Made by a program: the position numbers and the translations under genes. Positions 10,501 to 22,084 of a stretch of DNA of 64,000 nt are shown here, one piece after another. How positions within the stretch are numbered: position 1 is the stretch's first letter; each line of letters starts with the position of its first letter. Source of the stretch: Embiotoca jacksoni (Eukaryota; Chordata; Actinopteri; Embiotocidae); contig JAKOON010000015.1 in assembly GCA_022577435.1 (NCBI GenBank), positions 15,130,830 to 15,194,829 on the forward strand, written 5' to 3'. The notes beneath the pieces are model-generated. The model was not told the origin of the DNA. It searched no databases and saw nothing but the letters and a program-made list of their open reading frames with translations.

Positions 10501-13500
10501 AAACGTGTGCGCTGCTTCAAAATGTCAGAATGCAGTTGAGGACCCGCTCAGCCTCTCACAGAATGAGTAATTACACCACATACAGAGGAAGCACGTCATC
10601 ACACTTGTCACTGTACTTGTATTGGTAGAAATCCGTCCAATAAAAAAAAAAAAATGACAGCGTACATAATGCAAACAGAAAGGTCTTTATTTTTTTCCCT
10701 TTTTGTGAGGGAGCAGAGTGAAGCTGTGAAGTTAAGACGACTGATCACGACAGTCATGACGCGGTCAGCAAACTGCGGCCGGCTTACTGCGGGATTGAAA
10801 CGTGTCGACCAAGCAGTGACTCTCAGCTTTTTTTCTCCAAAGAAATGCACAGGAAATGCTTTTTATGTCTGCGTTCAATACAGAAATCCATAAATAACCC
10901 CTGGCAGTGTTAAGTGGAGATCTTGACCCTCCATGCACTCGCGTGCCATTTTCATGTCTTCACTCGCACTTAGTTTGTACCTTTCCTGCAGGTATCTCTG
11001 GCTCAGAGCATACGTGTTTCTGATCTGCAGCTACTGGCCCTGCCAACCTGTCCACTGTTTGTTGTTTGTTGTCTTTCTATGCTGTTCTTTTCTCTCATCG
11101 CTCTCTTCTGACCCTGAGGTGACGTATGTTGTGATTTGGTGCTATAAAAATCAAATCTAACTGAATTATAATTCCTTAAATTAAGTGTACACCTGAAAAA
11201 AATGTGTTGATCAAAGAAAATGAATGGGAAAATAATTATTTGTGGGAATATGCTGCATTTTATTCTTAAGTCATAATACAGCCAATATTTTAAGCACAAA
11301 TTATGGCATCTGATGACATTACTTGGGCTTTAGGAGTTTGTGATGGACATTTTCTGGCATTTTAAAGACCAAACAATTAATTGAGGAAATAATTGTCAGA
11401 TTAATCCATAGGTGCAGCTAAAATTAAATTAGCAGTCAAATTTAGATCTGGTCTAATTTAAACTATTTTCAATTTTTTTTATTATCGATTAACATGTCAA
11501 TTATTTTTATGAATAATAGTTTATCTATAAAATGTCAAAACAGAAAAACCTAAATCACCAAACGGTTCAGGTGCACGACACATAACGAGTATGTCTGGTT
11601 CAGATCTGCATGTCAGTACCCCGGTTTTCCTTCGTTTCCTGTCTGCCTCCCAACTATACACTATCAAATAAAAGTAATAGTGACAAAAAAAATTCACCTT
11701 TTGAAATGTAAAAAAAAAACTGCTGGTTTCCTCCGTCCAACAGTCAACAGTTCACATTAATTCAGCAATAAGAATGAAAACTGCTGAATAATTTTCTGTT
11801 GGTCAACCATTTCAGCACTAGGCTAATAAAATATCTTGACTCCATTTATATGGAAGAAACCAACAACAATTTATCAGAATGCATACTCCACTCAGAGTAG
11901 TGCGTTCACACCTACATGATTGCTACTGAGGTACATCTTGTGCTGTGGTTTTGCACATTAGGTCTTTCACAATGTTCACATTATGGAGTGTATGTGTGGA
12001 GTTATGGCAATCACATCTCAGCTGAATACAACCTGACACACACCACAACACGGTGGGCTAAAACTACAGTTGACAGTGGTGTCAGTTGCACCTGGTAAAT
12101 CACATCGGTACTCTGGCAGCAGAAATACTCACTCTGCAGGGTGCGGGGATCAATGAGATGGATGGTGCTGGTGACACGGACGCACACACAGACTTGACCC
12201 ATGTTCCCCAGGCTCTGCGCCAGCCGCGGTGAAAGGCACACTACGTTGTCCTGGCAACCACACAACGTTGGGTCAAAATGAGTTCACAGAGAAAGTAAAA
12301 GACTTTGAACTGGCTGTAGAGGTGCACCACTGCTCGATCCCCAAAAGAAAGCACAAGTTTTCATTATTGGAATATGCCCCCTATCACTCAAACATGCAGT
12401 AAAAAATACACCCAAATCTATGTGTTCCTTTTTAAAACACAAAACTAAAGCTACATGTCAAACAGGTTTATGAAAATGACTAATACTTAATTCTAATGTA
12501 TTATTTACTTCTCTTGTATTGAATCAGATATATTATTTATCACTATCAAAATCAAATACAGTATGAAAGATTGCAGCCCAGCCTCAGGTTCTTGTCCGCT
12601 TACCAGCACATCGTAAGAGAGCTTTCATATCATTTTTTCTGAACTCACAAAGTGAAGGCTTTAGAGCACAGTAATTCTGTTTCATCCAATGTACTGAGCA
12701 GATATGCGCGTATCATTTTATTGAAACAAAATCCAAATAAAATGAGAAATAAACTCACCTTGCAGACAGGTACGATCTCCACAGAGAAGGTGCTCTTATA
12801 GTTGAATGTGTTTGAATGGATGTCATGAGAGATGAGGCGCTGGGATGTCTTTGTCCTTTGAAATAGAAAAGCAAGCATTTATTATTGTTATTATATTAGA
12901 TGTTGTGAAGAGACGCAGCATAGTCCATGTTTTACCAGTTGGATATACCACAACAATAAAAGAGCCTAAATGAAATAAGATGTCCAGAACACATGGAAAA
13001 GAAGTCATTTCTTGAGCAGTTGGAGGTTATATCAACATGTCAGCTAAACATTCAGGGACTGATTGTCCTGTTTGAGGTTCGCCCAACATCTAACAACTCT
13101 TGCACATTATTCTTATTTATAGTATGTATTGATAGAAATAGCAAGAAAGTAATGTAAAATATTTCACTGTTTATTTTAATGGGTTTATTGTGTTAATGCC
13201 TTTTTTTTAATCCACTAGCTACATTTCAATAACATCTGTTACCAAATTAACTCCGCATTTGCTCACAGATTTTTGCATGAAACCATAACTTCTCAATGTT
13301 GGCAGACGTAATCAGTCTGAACACTTTGAAGATTGTGTTTAGTGTTTTCAGAGGCACAGACTGAAGCACTGCTCACCTGCAGGGCACGGTGCACTGCAAG
13401 AAGTCAACCATCTTCTGACCGTGCTGCTTGGAGCCATAGTAGAAATCAATCCCCTCTAAGAGAGAAGAGAAAGACCATTAAATCCACACTCCAGCAATAA

Positions 13501-16500
13501 ATTCATCACAGGCGTGCTTCACAGGTCATCACCGTTACAGCGCACATATGCACGCAAGCAACACACATGCGCACGCGCACGCACGAGAGCAGATGGCAGC
13601 ATAGGAAAATATGGCAGACACATGTTGCAACCTTCATAAAGCTTTTAAGTCCTGCCGAGATGTGGAGATGATTTAAATTACCCTATTGGGCCAAACTCCA
13701 CTTCACAGCCCTGACCAAGAGTACAGAGAGCAGCTGCTGAGCTGTCAGTCAATGCAAAGCATGTGTGTGTATGTTGCAGCACTGAGCATCTCTCAGCAGG
13801 CTATGAAGCAGGCTTGTAGTGCATGAAACTGGTAAGGGATGGCTGCTCTGATTACATCACACTCATTACAACGTATGTCCCTCTGAGGCCCACATGAGGA
13901 CAGCTGTATCAAGTGATTGGCGCCATTGATATGCATGCATGGCTTGCTGTCTGGTACGGGACGACGTAATTAACACTCAACACATCATTATGTTCTGCTT
14001 CATTCTAATCCACATTAGTTCCGCTGGTGACGAATGAGGCAAGTTTCCCTCTTTTCGGTGCAACTCGGGTCAATGCCCAAAGGAAAATACCAGGCTCCTC
14101 CCTTTAGGGATATGTTGACTATCATACTTGAAAAATGAAATGTATAAAACCATATACCTACCATTGATTTCTTTGATGTTGAGAGAGTTCTGGTGGAGTT
14201 TGTGCTTAATAATCAGCTGTTCTAAATAGTAGAATGTCTTCTTATGAACAGTCTGTTTAAAAAAAAAAAAAAAAGTATCATAGCGAGATTCATATTCATC
14301 CTTCCAGACTTTGTCCTGATTATTTAAACATTCATTAGTGTAAACTTGGATAGACAGCTCCACACTTGCCACAAGTAGACTGATAATTAAATTCAAACTG
14401 ACAGAACTCGATACGCGTTGTATTTCTGCTGTCAGAATGCAGAAAAGTGACAAACGACCTCGTCATCATCCATATAAACCAACAAAAGGAGGAAATGGAG
14501 CTCAGGAGCTCAATATTATTATTATACACTATATTTTGACACGTTTTGATGTATTTATATTAACAGAGCTAGCAAACTATGTAGGCCAGGCGAACCAAGT
14601 CTGGCTATTTCATATTATTTCTAAAACAAGTACATTTCTTCTTTCACTATAAACGCTGCCATGTCAAATTATGTTAATTATTCTTCTCCAAGCTCTAAAA
14701 AAAGCTCTCACTTTCTTAGTGAAATGTAGTTTGACAGGCATAGAGGTGTATTTCTCACTTAAACGTCATGACTTTCCCACTTCCCAGTTGCTCGTGAACG
14801 CACCACATTTCTCTGTAGCAGTAAAACAAAACTTGGTTTATCTTCATACATCAGTGTGAAGTGCAACCCGAGGACCGTTTATATTTCCTGCCAAATACCT
14901 GGAGGTCTATGCTCACATGTTTGATATAAACCCTAACAGCACTACAGGTAAAAAGAGTAAATAGATGACAATGAGCATTCTGTCCATACCTTCTGCTACC
15001 AAGATAACCAGATTTACAAATGTACCAAACTAATCAATAAAATGAAACCAATTTCATAGGTGCATCCATGATGTATTGAAAAGTACTTCAAAGTGTTTCA
15101 AATATAAATCCAGTTCAATAAAAGTATAACAGGAGATAGCCAACATGGGGAAATAACATTTATTGATGTGATATTTCAGTAGGCCACAGACACCTACCTT
15201 CTGTCTAACTTGAACCACGGCCTTCCAGAAGTCTTTCGCCTCCACACGGTGGCAGTCGTCGCACATCTGGTACTGGACGACAAACTCCACCACAAACACC
15301 TGCTGCAGGATTGCGCCATTCATCACCTGGAGAGGCGAAGACAGCAACAAGTTACACTAGATGCTCTCGATGCATGGCAAACAAACACTAAATCTTTGAG
15401 CCTTAACTGTTCATTTACCAAATATTTTGGAGGGAAAAATATTGTTTTTTTTAATGTTTGCCTTTTTACACCATGAAGAAAAAAGCCTGACCAGTGGGTA
15501 GTGCAGACCGCCTTATAAAGGCCCTCCAACAGCACAAACAAAAGAGTTGGCCTGAGAAGCTGAGGGCTCATGTTCTCATTAAAGGTCAAGAAGATGAGAT
15601 GACAGCCAATGGCAAGACTCACTTCTCTCAAACACACATAACTCAGTCAAGAACAGACGGATCTGTTGCCCTGCTGTACGATTCCCGGAGTCACTCTGTA
15701 GCTGGATGTGTGTTACACCTTGACATCACTCATTACATGCACGTTGGTATACAAGACACTCTCTTTATTATTACGTCTTAAATGGAGGACAATTAAAAAA
15801 AAAAATCAGCTGCCCATTACCACCTGGAAAAAACAACCCAGATAACATTCAGGCAAAAAGCATCTTGCCTCAGTCAGGCCTCTATTCAGTTTTGATCTCA
15901 GTTTAAATGTCACTCTCTCACACTTATCACTTGCACTCCGTCTTCTTACCTCTTTCTGGATGGTCAGTTTCATCTTAATCCTCTTGGAGTGCGGCTCCGT
16001 CCACAGGAAGCCAGCATCAATAAGACGCACCTGAGAAGAGAGCGCTGTTGTTGAATCCATGAAGTATCATGAGCCACGGCTGAGTGCACTCAAGTACTTC
16101 ACAAGTATAGCAGTGAAGAAAGTGCACATCATCATGACAGGTCAGATACATGAGATGGACGCAGTATAAGAATAACGCAATGCACTACAAAGTACAGCAA
16201 ATCGAGATTACATCATCATTTCAGTCTAAAAGGTCTTAAAGGTGTTGACTGAACATTAGAGGACATCAATTCGTATATTGTATTAAGACAGCCTTAAATT
16301 ATAGAAAGCTCCAATTCAATTGTTACCATCATGACTCCCCTGCATGTGTGGAAGCATTTCTCCTCTGCACAACACCGCAAAACATACTAATGAAATTCTG
16401 AAACAATACCCTGAACTGACTTCTTTTACAGCTAAGAAAGTTTTTTTTTGTGTGCAAATCTTGAATAAAACAACAGTTTAATGGAAGTAAGAAGGATCAA

Positions 16501-17776
16501 CAACAAGATGGGACTGAAATAGGCAGCTTGGATCATCATCATAGATCCCACATTTGGACAACTTGAAATATATACCTGCAAAATCCAAGTACACAAGAGT
16601 CTTTTGTTTGTGTGGAATTTGTCTTTAGTGAAGTTTAGTAAAACTTAGACTTACTTTAGTCATAGAGCTCTTCAGTTTTTTCAAGCACAGAGTCAATAGT
16701 TCCCTGGACTCCAGAGCACACTGCACCCAGGTGGCTGGTGGCTGCAAGTACCTGCATGAAAAAGGAATATTTACATTCAACCCTCAACTTTAATGGATCT
16801 GTAATGTAGGAAATAAATATATAGGTGATTTGTGCTTGTAAACAAATGCAGTAAACAAACCGTTCACACTGCTTGCAGAAGTACGCTGTGACTTGCTTGG
16901 GGATTCCCTCTGAGATGTCCACCTGAGTACGGAGGCAGGCTACACACATGTTGGCCGGGTTGGGAGGAACAGGAACACCGCAGGTGCAGCACAGGCTGGA
17001 GAGGACAAAAGCAACACGGGTTCAAAAAAATAAATAAATGATGATCGATCAGAACACTTTTTGTTTTTTTTTAGTTTCAGACCACTTGATAAAGCAAGAC
17101 ATAACTTATTTCAACTTTGTTTTCCCGATCTTTGTACTCTGTTGGTACTTTTGTTCAGTAGAAACCAGACAGTTTAACAGACTCCTCCTTGGTACAGTGT
17201 CCATAAGAACTAAAGTTACCTGACTGATGTGGACCTTCATCTTCCAGCCTCAGGGCATATTCACCTTGTTTAAGGGTGCTACAGGGACTGGATAAACTCA
17301 ACCCCGACTGCTTCACAATTCTGGCCGATGTCAGCAGCTTTATGAACAGAGCTTCATGGCTCTCCGCAAAGGACACCTAACAGCCTCTGGTTTTGTGCTG
17401 CATAGCTTGTGAATGAGTGTCGATTGTTTTAAAAAAAAATAATCAATTATTCAAACAGCTTCAAAAACGACCCAATGTACACATTAACAAAATGTGTAAA
17501 CAATCTGTATTGAAGCAGCATTTAATTCTTTGTGACCACCAGGAAGAAACATCTGCTGTGATTCATTGGGCTAACAATACAAAGATTGTGGTTAAGGTTT
17601 TCTGACTTGGAGCTGATATGTTGTGAATCATGACCCTGATCCTGACTTTGTGTCTCTGAGACCTGACAAAAGGTCCAGATCGCGTTAAACGGAGGGTCCC
17701 CCTCTGAGGACGTACAAACCGTCTCCACTCACATGTGTCCCTGGGTGCTCGGGGCAGCAGCTTGCATGTACTCCAT
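7575..17776 (-). CDS. nmd3: 60S ribosomal export protein NMD3 (15 coding exons)
   Basis: NMD3 binds nascent 60S subunits and recruits exportin-1/CRM1 to carry them from nucleus to cytoplasm. Coding exons on the minus strand: 17776-17733, 16995-16861, 16751-16655, 16030-15950, 15326-15198, 14252-14162, 13455-13377, 12855-12759, 12250-12133, 9957-9812, 9495-9383, 9278-9206, 8985-8879, 7990-7920, 7708-7575. All introns follow GT-AG and the phases join without a break: 1515 nt, 504 residues, against about 503 in human. Visible motifs are zinc-binding CxxC pairs at C17/C20, C32/C35, C55/C58 and C141/C144, a basic nuclear-import cluster at residues 410-420 (RTRRAKRRNWK), an acidic stretch at 432-473, and a leucine-rich export signal at about 479-490 (ISLMEMLEELSL). 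The start ATG gives MEYMQ, as in the family. No lesion was seen. The gene diverges from PPM1L. Confidence 0.97.
9109..9121 (+). promoter_or_regulatory. Near-match to CTCF core in NMD3 intron
   Basis: CCACTAGAGGTCA matches the CTCF core at 12 of 13 positions, with T where G is expected at position 11. It lies in the intron between coding exons 12 and 13. Weak on its own. Confidence 0.2.
9791..9811 (-). repeat. (UG)n directly after an NMD3 5' splice site
   Basis: On the transcribed strand the intron after coding exon 10 begins GTTAGTGTGTGTGTGTGTTGG. The TG repeat therefore starts within six bases of the splice donor. UG-rich intron starts are known binding sites for CELF proteins and TDP-43. 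Confidence 0.8.
11310..11424 (-). repeat. Teleost-type ATTAATCGATT-rich interspersed repeat, minus copy
   Basis: Read on the minus strand, this resembles the start of an abundant fish repeat: TAGCTGCACCTA, then ATTAATC.., then TTTGGTCTTTAAAATGCCAGAAAATG, then AGCCCAAG. Related pieces occur in this window at 11461, 24612, 30830, 41085 and 48435. Assignment is from remembered pattern, not from a search. Its transposon class is not settled here. Confidence 0.55.
11461..11560 (+). repeat. Same repeat family, plus copy
   Basis: AACTATTTTCAATT..ATTATCGATTAACATGTC..TTATCTATAAAATGTCAAAACAG is the same 5' part of the family in the opposite orientation, about 36 bases from the minus copy. The two form an imperfect inverted repeat inside an NMD3 intron. 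Confidence 0.5.
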
Positions 17777-18240
17777 TCTTGTCCACTTTTTTTTGACAGG
17801 TCGCGTGTCGGTAGGTCTCCGCGTGGTTCTGTGATCTCTAAGGACAGAAACATGACACGTGTGACTGACCCTGCAAAGTTAACAGGTATGTGAAGACCGA
17901 TCAGGGTGTCGTGGAGTCCACAGTTGGCGGACGCTGCTGAGCGAGCTGACGCTCCCAGCCTCAGTAGAGTTAGCATTGGAGGCTAAACAAGTAATTTACG
18001 CGAGTCTAAATGATATTCGAGGAGAAACAAGCAGACCGTGCCGGACAAAAGTATTCCAGAATTACAACTGGCACAAACGAGCCGTGACGAAACTCACTGG
18101 AGTTGTTTTGATGGGAAATCCGCCACACACGGTGAAATACAGACCTCCACGTTTTCCCCACCGAGGACCGAGGGAGGCTGGGTGACGTCAGGCATGATTG
18201 AAGGACCTCGAGACTGTTCTTAGTTTGCCTGATTTAATGT
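17777..18240 (-). promoter_or_regulatory. NMD3 5' leader and CpG-rich promoter region
   Basis: Sequence immediately upstream of the NMD3 start is richer in GC and CpG than its surroundings until about 18200, as expected for the promoter of a housekeeping gene. No TATA box is evident at a suitable distance. The palindrome TGACGTCA at 18183-18190 is a perfect CRE/ATF site. The exact start site cannot be read from the sequence. Confidence 0.55.
18183..18190. promoter_or_regulatory. CRE palindrome TGACGTCA
   Basis: A perfect 8-base cAMP-response element, the binding site of CREB/ATF factors. It is about 410 bases upstream of the NMD3 start codon, at the edge of the CpG-rich block. CREs containing CpG near promoters are often functional, but that is only inferred here. 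Confidence 0.4.
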
Positions 18241-20105
18241 TCTTCAAAAAAAACACTGTAAACACGTTTTAAAGATAATAATAATAATAATAATAATGAC
18301 AATAATAAAAGACCAAATTTAAAAAAAAAACATGAATGGCATTACATTCTTGTATTAGATCATCTACAATGCCGGGCCACAGTATAAATACAATTACTGA
18401 TTGTTAGAAACAGAAATACAATCACAAATCAGACTTTAATCTTATTTTCCTGAAATTATGCTGCAACATGAAATGTTGGCTATTGCATAAGACTGTCTAA
18501 AACTATGTATATAGTCCGAGCAAGGCCAGCATAGTGAATATTTAGCCTAATTGGAAACTATTTTTGAGAAATGACTAACATTTTAGACACTATTTATAAA
18601 ATAACTGTGGGTAGGCTATTTACCTGACAATAACGATAATAATTTTTAAAAAAAAGAAAAGAAAAAAAAGAAGCTAAAATTAAAATTGTGCACATGGCAT
18701 GTAGAACAGTTTTCCTGCCTGAGCCAAACATAGCCTAACTTTAGTAATAATAGGACTGTAGCCTGCAAGATCTCATTTATCTGACTGAATTAAAAGTAGG
18801 ACGTCTTTGTGCTTGAGTGTTATCCAGCATGCAAACTGTGTTTACATTTTTACCAACCCACACAGTTTAAAAATAAATCAGCATTAACAAAACCTGAATT
18901 GTAGCCTATTTGTTTTCCCTCCAACCATGCATACATTCATTTCCTTGAGAAATAAGGACCCGCAGCCCCCTTCCGTTGACCTCCAATCCCTCTCCTTCTC
19001 TGTGCAATAGATACAAGCCTATTCGCTATAGGCTATTAACCTACATGACCCCAAGTTTGGTATTTTGACATGTAAGCACAACGTTATCTTAAACAATGAG
19101 AATCTTCTTTTGACACACTCAACAAGATGAAATGATGCAGGAACCACCTCCAGGTCTTGGTCTCCTCAGTTGATTTAACCCTTATTCTCACAGGCCATAT
19201 CTAAATAAAATTACACTTCATATGACCTTGTGGGTTGTGCAGCTGGTAATTTAGCACTAGGTTGTGGTTTTATTATGAAATTCTCCAACTAAGACCATTG
19301 CGTTTTACCATTCATAACCAGTCAATGGTCTTTGTGCACACCTGTGGTATAGCAGTTGTTTGGATGCCTTCAGGTGCTGTCAGAAATATCTGCAGCTGGA
19401 ACTCTTGTGTTGTCTTGTGTTTTAACAGAAAGTGAGGAATATAGGTAGGGCTTGGGGATAATTCAATATTATTGAGTATAAAATTTCAGTAAAATCAAAC
19501 AATGCTAACATTTTCTTATTTGTGATCTGTCTACGTGTGAATTGTTGGTTTCGGTCTGCATTTCTTTTTGCTTTATTGAATTTGGGGCAACTATTGAATC
19601 GTAATTAGGTTGGCCCTGTTTCTTCTCTGTTGATGTTTGTGAATGTTTGTATGTTATTTCATTTAATCAGTTTTCTGATTCTATTTTAATTTAGGCAATT
19701 TTTTTGTCTTTATTGGTTTTTTTTTTAAACATTCTTCCAATTCACCACTTTATGTTAAAAGGTGATGTGAATTAGAACTGTTACTAATCTTTGATGAATG
19801 CGTTGATTCATTTTAGAGTTACAAAATACTAATAACACGGAGCCAATTAACGATTTGCAGAAAAGCAGAAAATCCTCTTATCCGTGATGCAAGAATGTGA
19901 AAACATCTGGCTTTTATTAATTAATTTTAACTACTTTTGCTTGAAAAGTGAGTGTCTCACAGAAGTTATTGTGTACAAACTGCAATTCAAAGTGACAGTT
20001 TTTAAAAATCTAAAAGTTATGTCAAACAGTGGAACACAAATAATTGCTTTGGACATCAGTTTGACCATTTTATGTCATGTCAATATTGTGATAGGCCTAT
20101 ATCAA
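18241..20105. other. Spacer between divergent NMD3 and PPM1L, no gene seen
   Basis: AT-rich DNA with an (ATA/AAT)n tract at 18274-18297 and A-rich patches. No open frame longer than about 75 codons and no exon resembling B3GALNT1, whose single large coding exon (about 330 residues) lies between these genes in human. A weak fragment of the ATTAATCGATT repeat family may sit at about 19858-19912. Confidence 0.65.
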
Positions 20106-21016
20106 CAATGGTGAAATAAGTATTCAGATCATTTACTTAAGTAAAGTACAAGTACAGCCATGTGAATATACTCTATTACAAGTAAAAGTCCTGCTTGAAA
20201 AATCTTACTTACTTTATAAAAGTGGATAAAGCTTTGCGGCAAAATGTTAAAACATACTGGTTTGGTCCCTCTGACTTGTAAAATAGGTTATTATGGGTTA
20301 AGCTATATGATATAATCAGATTATTAATACTAAAGCATCAGTGTGAAAGCACAGTATGTTGTAGCTGCCGGAGGTGTAGCTAGTTTACTTCATATACAGT
20401 TTCATATCCAGGAACACCGGATAAATTCAAGGGGTCATGGGTTGATTAATCTACTTAGGAATGATGAAAAAAAAAAACACATTTCTGATCCACAAACCTG
20501 TTTTCAGTTTTTGGACTTGATTTTTGCTAAGATATTTGATCATTTTCACATTTACTGAAATGAAACCATGTGAGAAGTTTAGAGGGGAAAAACAAATCCC
20601 TATGTGGTGTAGCTGTTAACAATTCATAAACATAGTGTGACCAAGACAGCATACTTTTTGATGCCCCAAGTAAAAAAAAAAGGTTAGAAACCACTGGTTT
20701 AATATTCAATATTTATCTTATTTTAATATTTAACAATGTGTTTAACGCTTGTTATATTTTCCAATGTGTCAAATCTCCATCTTAACAGTCACAAAAGCTG
20801 TCAAATACATGAGTAGAATGTATCTTATAAAATATTAAAATATAATAATTCTATGGAAATTCCTCTCTGAAATGCAGTGGAGTGGAACAAAGCCTATAAA
20901 GTAGCCGAGAACAAACTGGAAAGTAAATAAAGTAAAGTAGGCTACAAGTTAGGCAAAATTGCATTTAAGTACAGTACTTGAATAAATGCAGCTACTCAAG
21001 TTACTTTGCACCGATG
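20106..21016. mobile_element. Teleost interspersed repeat with inverted termini (probable non-autonomous DNA transposon)
   Basis: The left end (CAATGGTGAAATAAGTATTCAGATC, positions 20106-20130; key features GGTG and AAGTATTCAGATC) is followed by TTTACTTAAGTAAAGTAC and TTACAAGTAAAAGTCCTGC. This matches a very common fish repeat. The right part has GAAATGCAGTGGAGTGGAA, then TTTAAGTACAGTACTTGAATAAATG, then TTGCACCGATG at 21006-21016. The outer ends are imperfect inverted repeats. About 20400-20800 looks unlike the family and may be an insertion. No transposase is encoded. It ends about 670 bases upstream of the PPM1L start codon. Confidence 0.65.
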
Positions 21017-21685
21017 TGATAAAGTAGCTGAACCATTTTTTTTTTTTCACCAGCAGTCTCCCGTGGCTCTGCGGTCAGCACGCGGACTCCTTAGAGGACA
21101 TTACGAGGTGCACCTGAAGGCAGCACCACCGCTTAGAAAAGCAGCAGCAGCGAGTCGCAGCCAGTGTGGCAGCTGGGAATGTGAGGGCTCCAGCACACAC
21201 CGCTATTTCCAGGACTGGAAACACCAGCAGGGCTGGCCGGGCACAGCTTCTGACCAAAAGCTCCGTTCCAGCCACAACACTGCCGTAATTTGAAGTCCGA
21301 ACAAGGGACCTGCGATTTCTTCCCCGGGGTGTCGGTGCTCTCGGACCGCGGCAGATGGTCAACTGACGACCGTCGGTGGTGGCTCACTGCGGGGCTACAT
21401 GCTAGAGGGAACCAGCCGGAGCTCCGTGTTTGTCCCCCCCCGGTCTGTGCTGACACCTTATCCGCCTGCCTGGTGGGTCCGGTTTAAATATGCAGTGAAG
21501 TGTCGTCGTCCCCCCCCCCCCCGTTGAGTCCGTGAAAGCTGAATGTTTCCCCGCTGTGAAACGCTCGGTTGAATGTGTCTTGTTTCACCGCGTCCAAAAC
21601 CAAACGCGACGATGGAGTGAAATCGGCGGCGGCGGCGAACGACACACACACAACCTGCCGCGATTTCCTGCGTGAAAATAAATAA
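21017..21685 (+). promoter_or_regulatory. PPM1L promoter and 5' UTR (CpG-rich)
   Basis: CpG-rich DNA, in contrast to the AT-rich repeat before it, continues into coding exon 1. No TATA box is seen, which suits a CpG-island promoter. The start site is unknown. It contains a C13 run at 21510-21522 and several upstream ATGs, including one opening a frame at 21399 that stops near 21526 and a minimal ATG-GAG-TGA at 21612-21620. None is in frame with the protein. Confidence 0.55.
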
Positions 21686-22084
21686 ATGATAGAGGATACA
21701 ATGACCCTGCTGTCTCTGTTAGGTCGGATCATGCGTTATTTTCTACTCAGACCGGAGACCTTGTTCCTGCTGTGTATCAGCCTGGCTCTGTGGAGTTACT
21801 TCTTCCACACGGACGAAGTGAAGACCATCGTGAAGTCGAGCCGGGATGCGGTCAAGATGGTCAAGGGGAAAGTGGCGGAGATGATGCAGAACGAGCGCTT
21901 CGGCGGGCTGGACGTCCTGGACGCGGAGTTCTCCAAGACCTGGGAGTTCAAGAGCAACAACGTGGCTGTGTACTCTATCCAAGGCCGGCGAGACCACATG
22001 GAGGACAGGTTCGAGGTGCTCACCGACATCGTCAACAAGAGCCACCCGTCTATTTTTGGGATTTTCGACGGCCATGGAGGAGAG
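21686..22084 (+). CDS. ppm1l: PPM1L coding exon 1 (residues 1-133)
   Basis: Runs from the start ATG to a GAG|GTGAGT donor, ending in phase 0 after the DGHGGE motif. It carries the membrane helix and the first two metal-binding motifs. The first ATG has T at -3 and A at +4, a weak context. A second in-frame ATG at codon 6 (21701) has A at -3. The longer start matches the family N-terminus (MIEDTMTLLS). Confidence 0.97.

Larger units (their letters stand above)
9958..12132 (-). other. nmd3: Largest NMD3 intron (between coding exons 9 and 10)
   Basis: About 2.2 kb with canonical ends (donor GTGAGT at 12132-12127, acceptor CAG before 9957). It holds an inverted pair of teleost-type repeats at 11310-11424 and 11461-11560, and otherwise only short open frames without recognisable content. 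Confidence 0.85.

Noticed and set aside
13681..13980. Possible snoRNA in an NMD3 intron
   Set aside because: Ribosome-biogenesis genes often host snoRNAs and this stretch is less AT-rich than its surroundings, but I could not find a convincing box C/D or H/ACA arrangement.
17563..17976. 137-codon minus-strand frame over the NMD3 first exon
   Set aside because: It passes through the NMD3 start in a different frame and through the splice donor into the intron. It is a by-product of the CpG-rich promoter.
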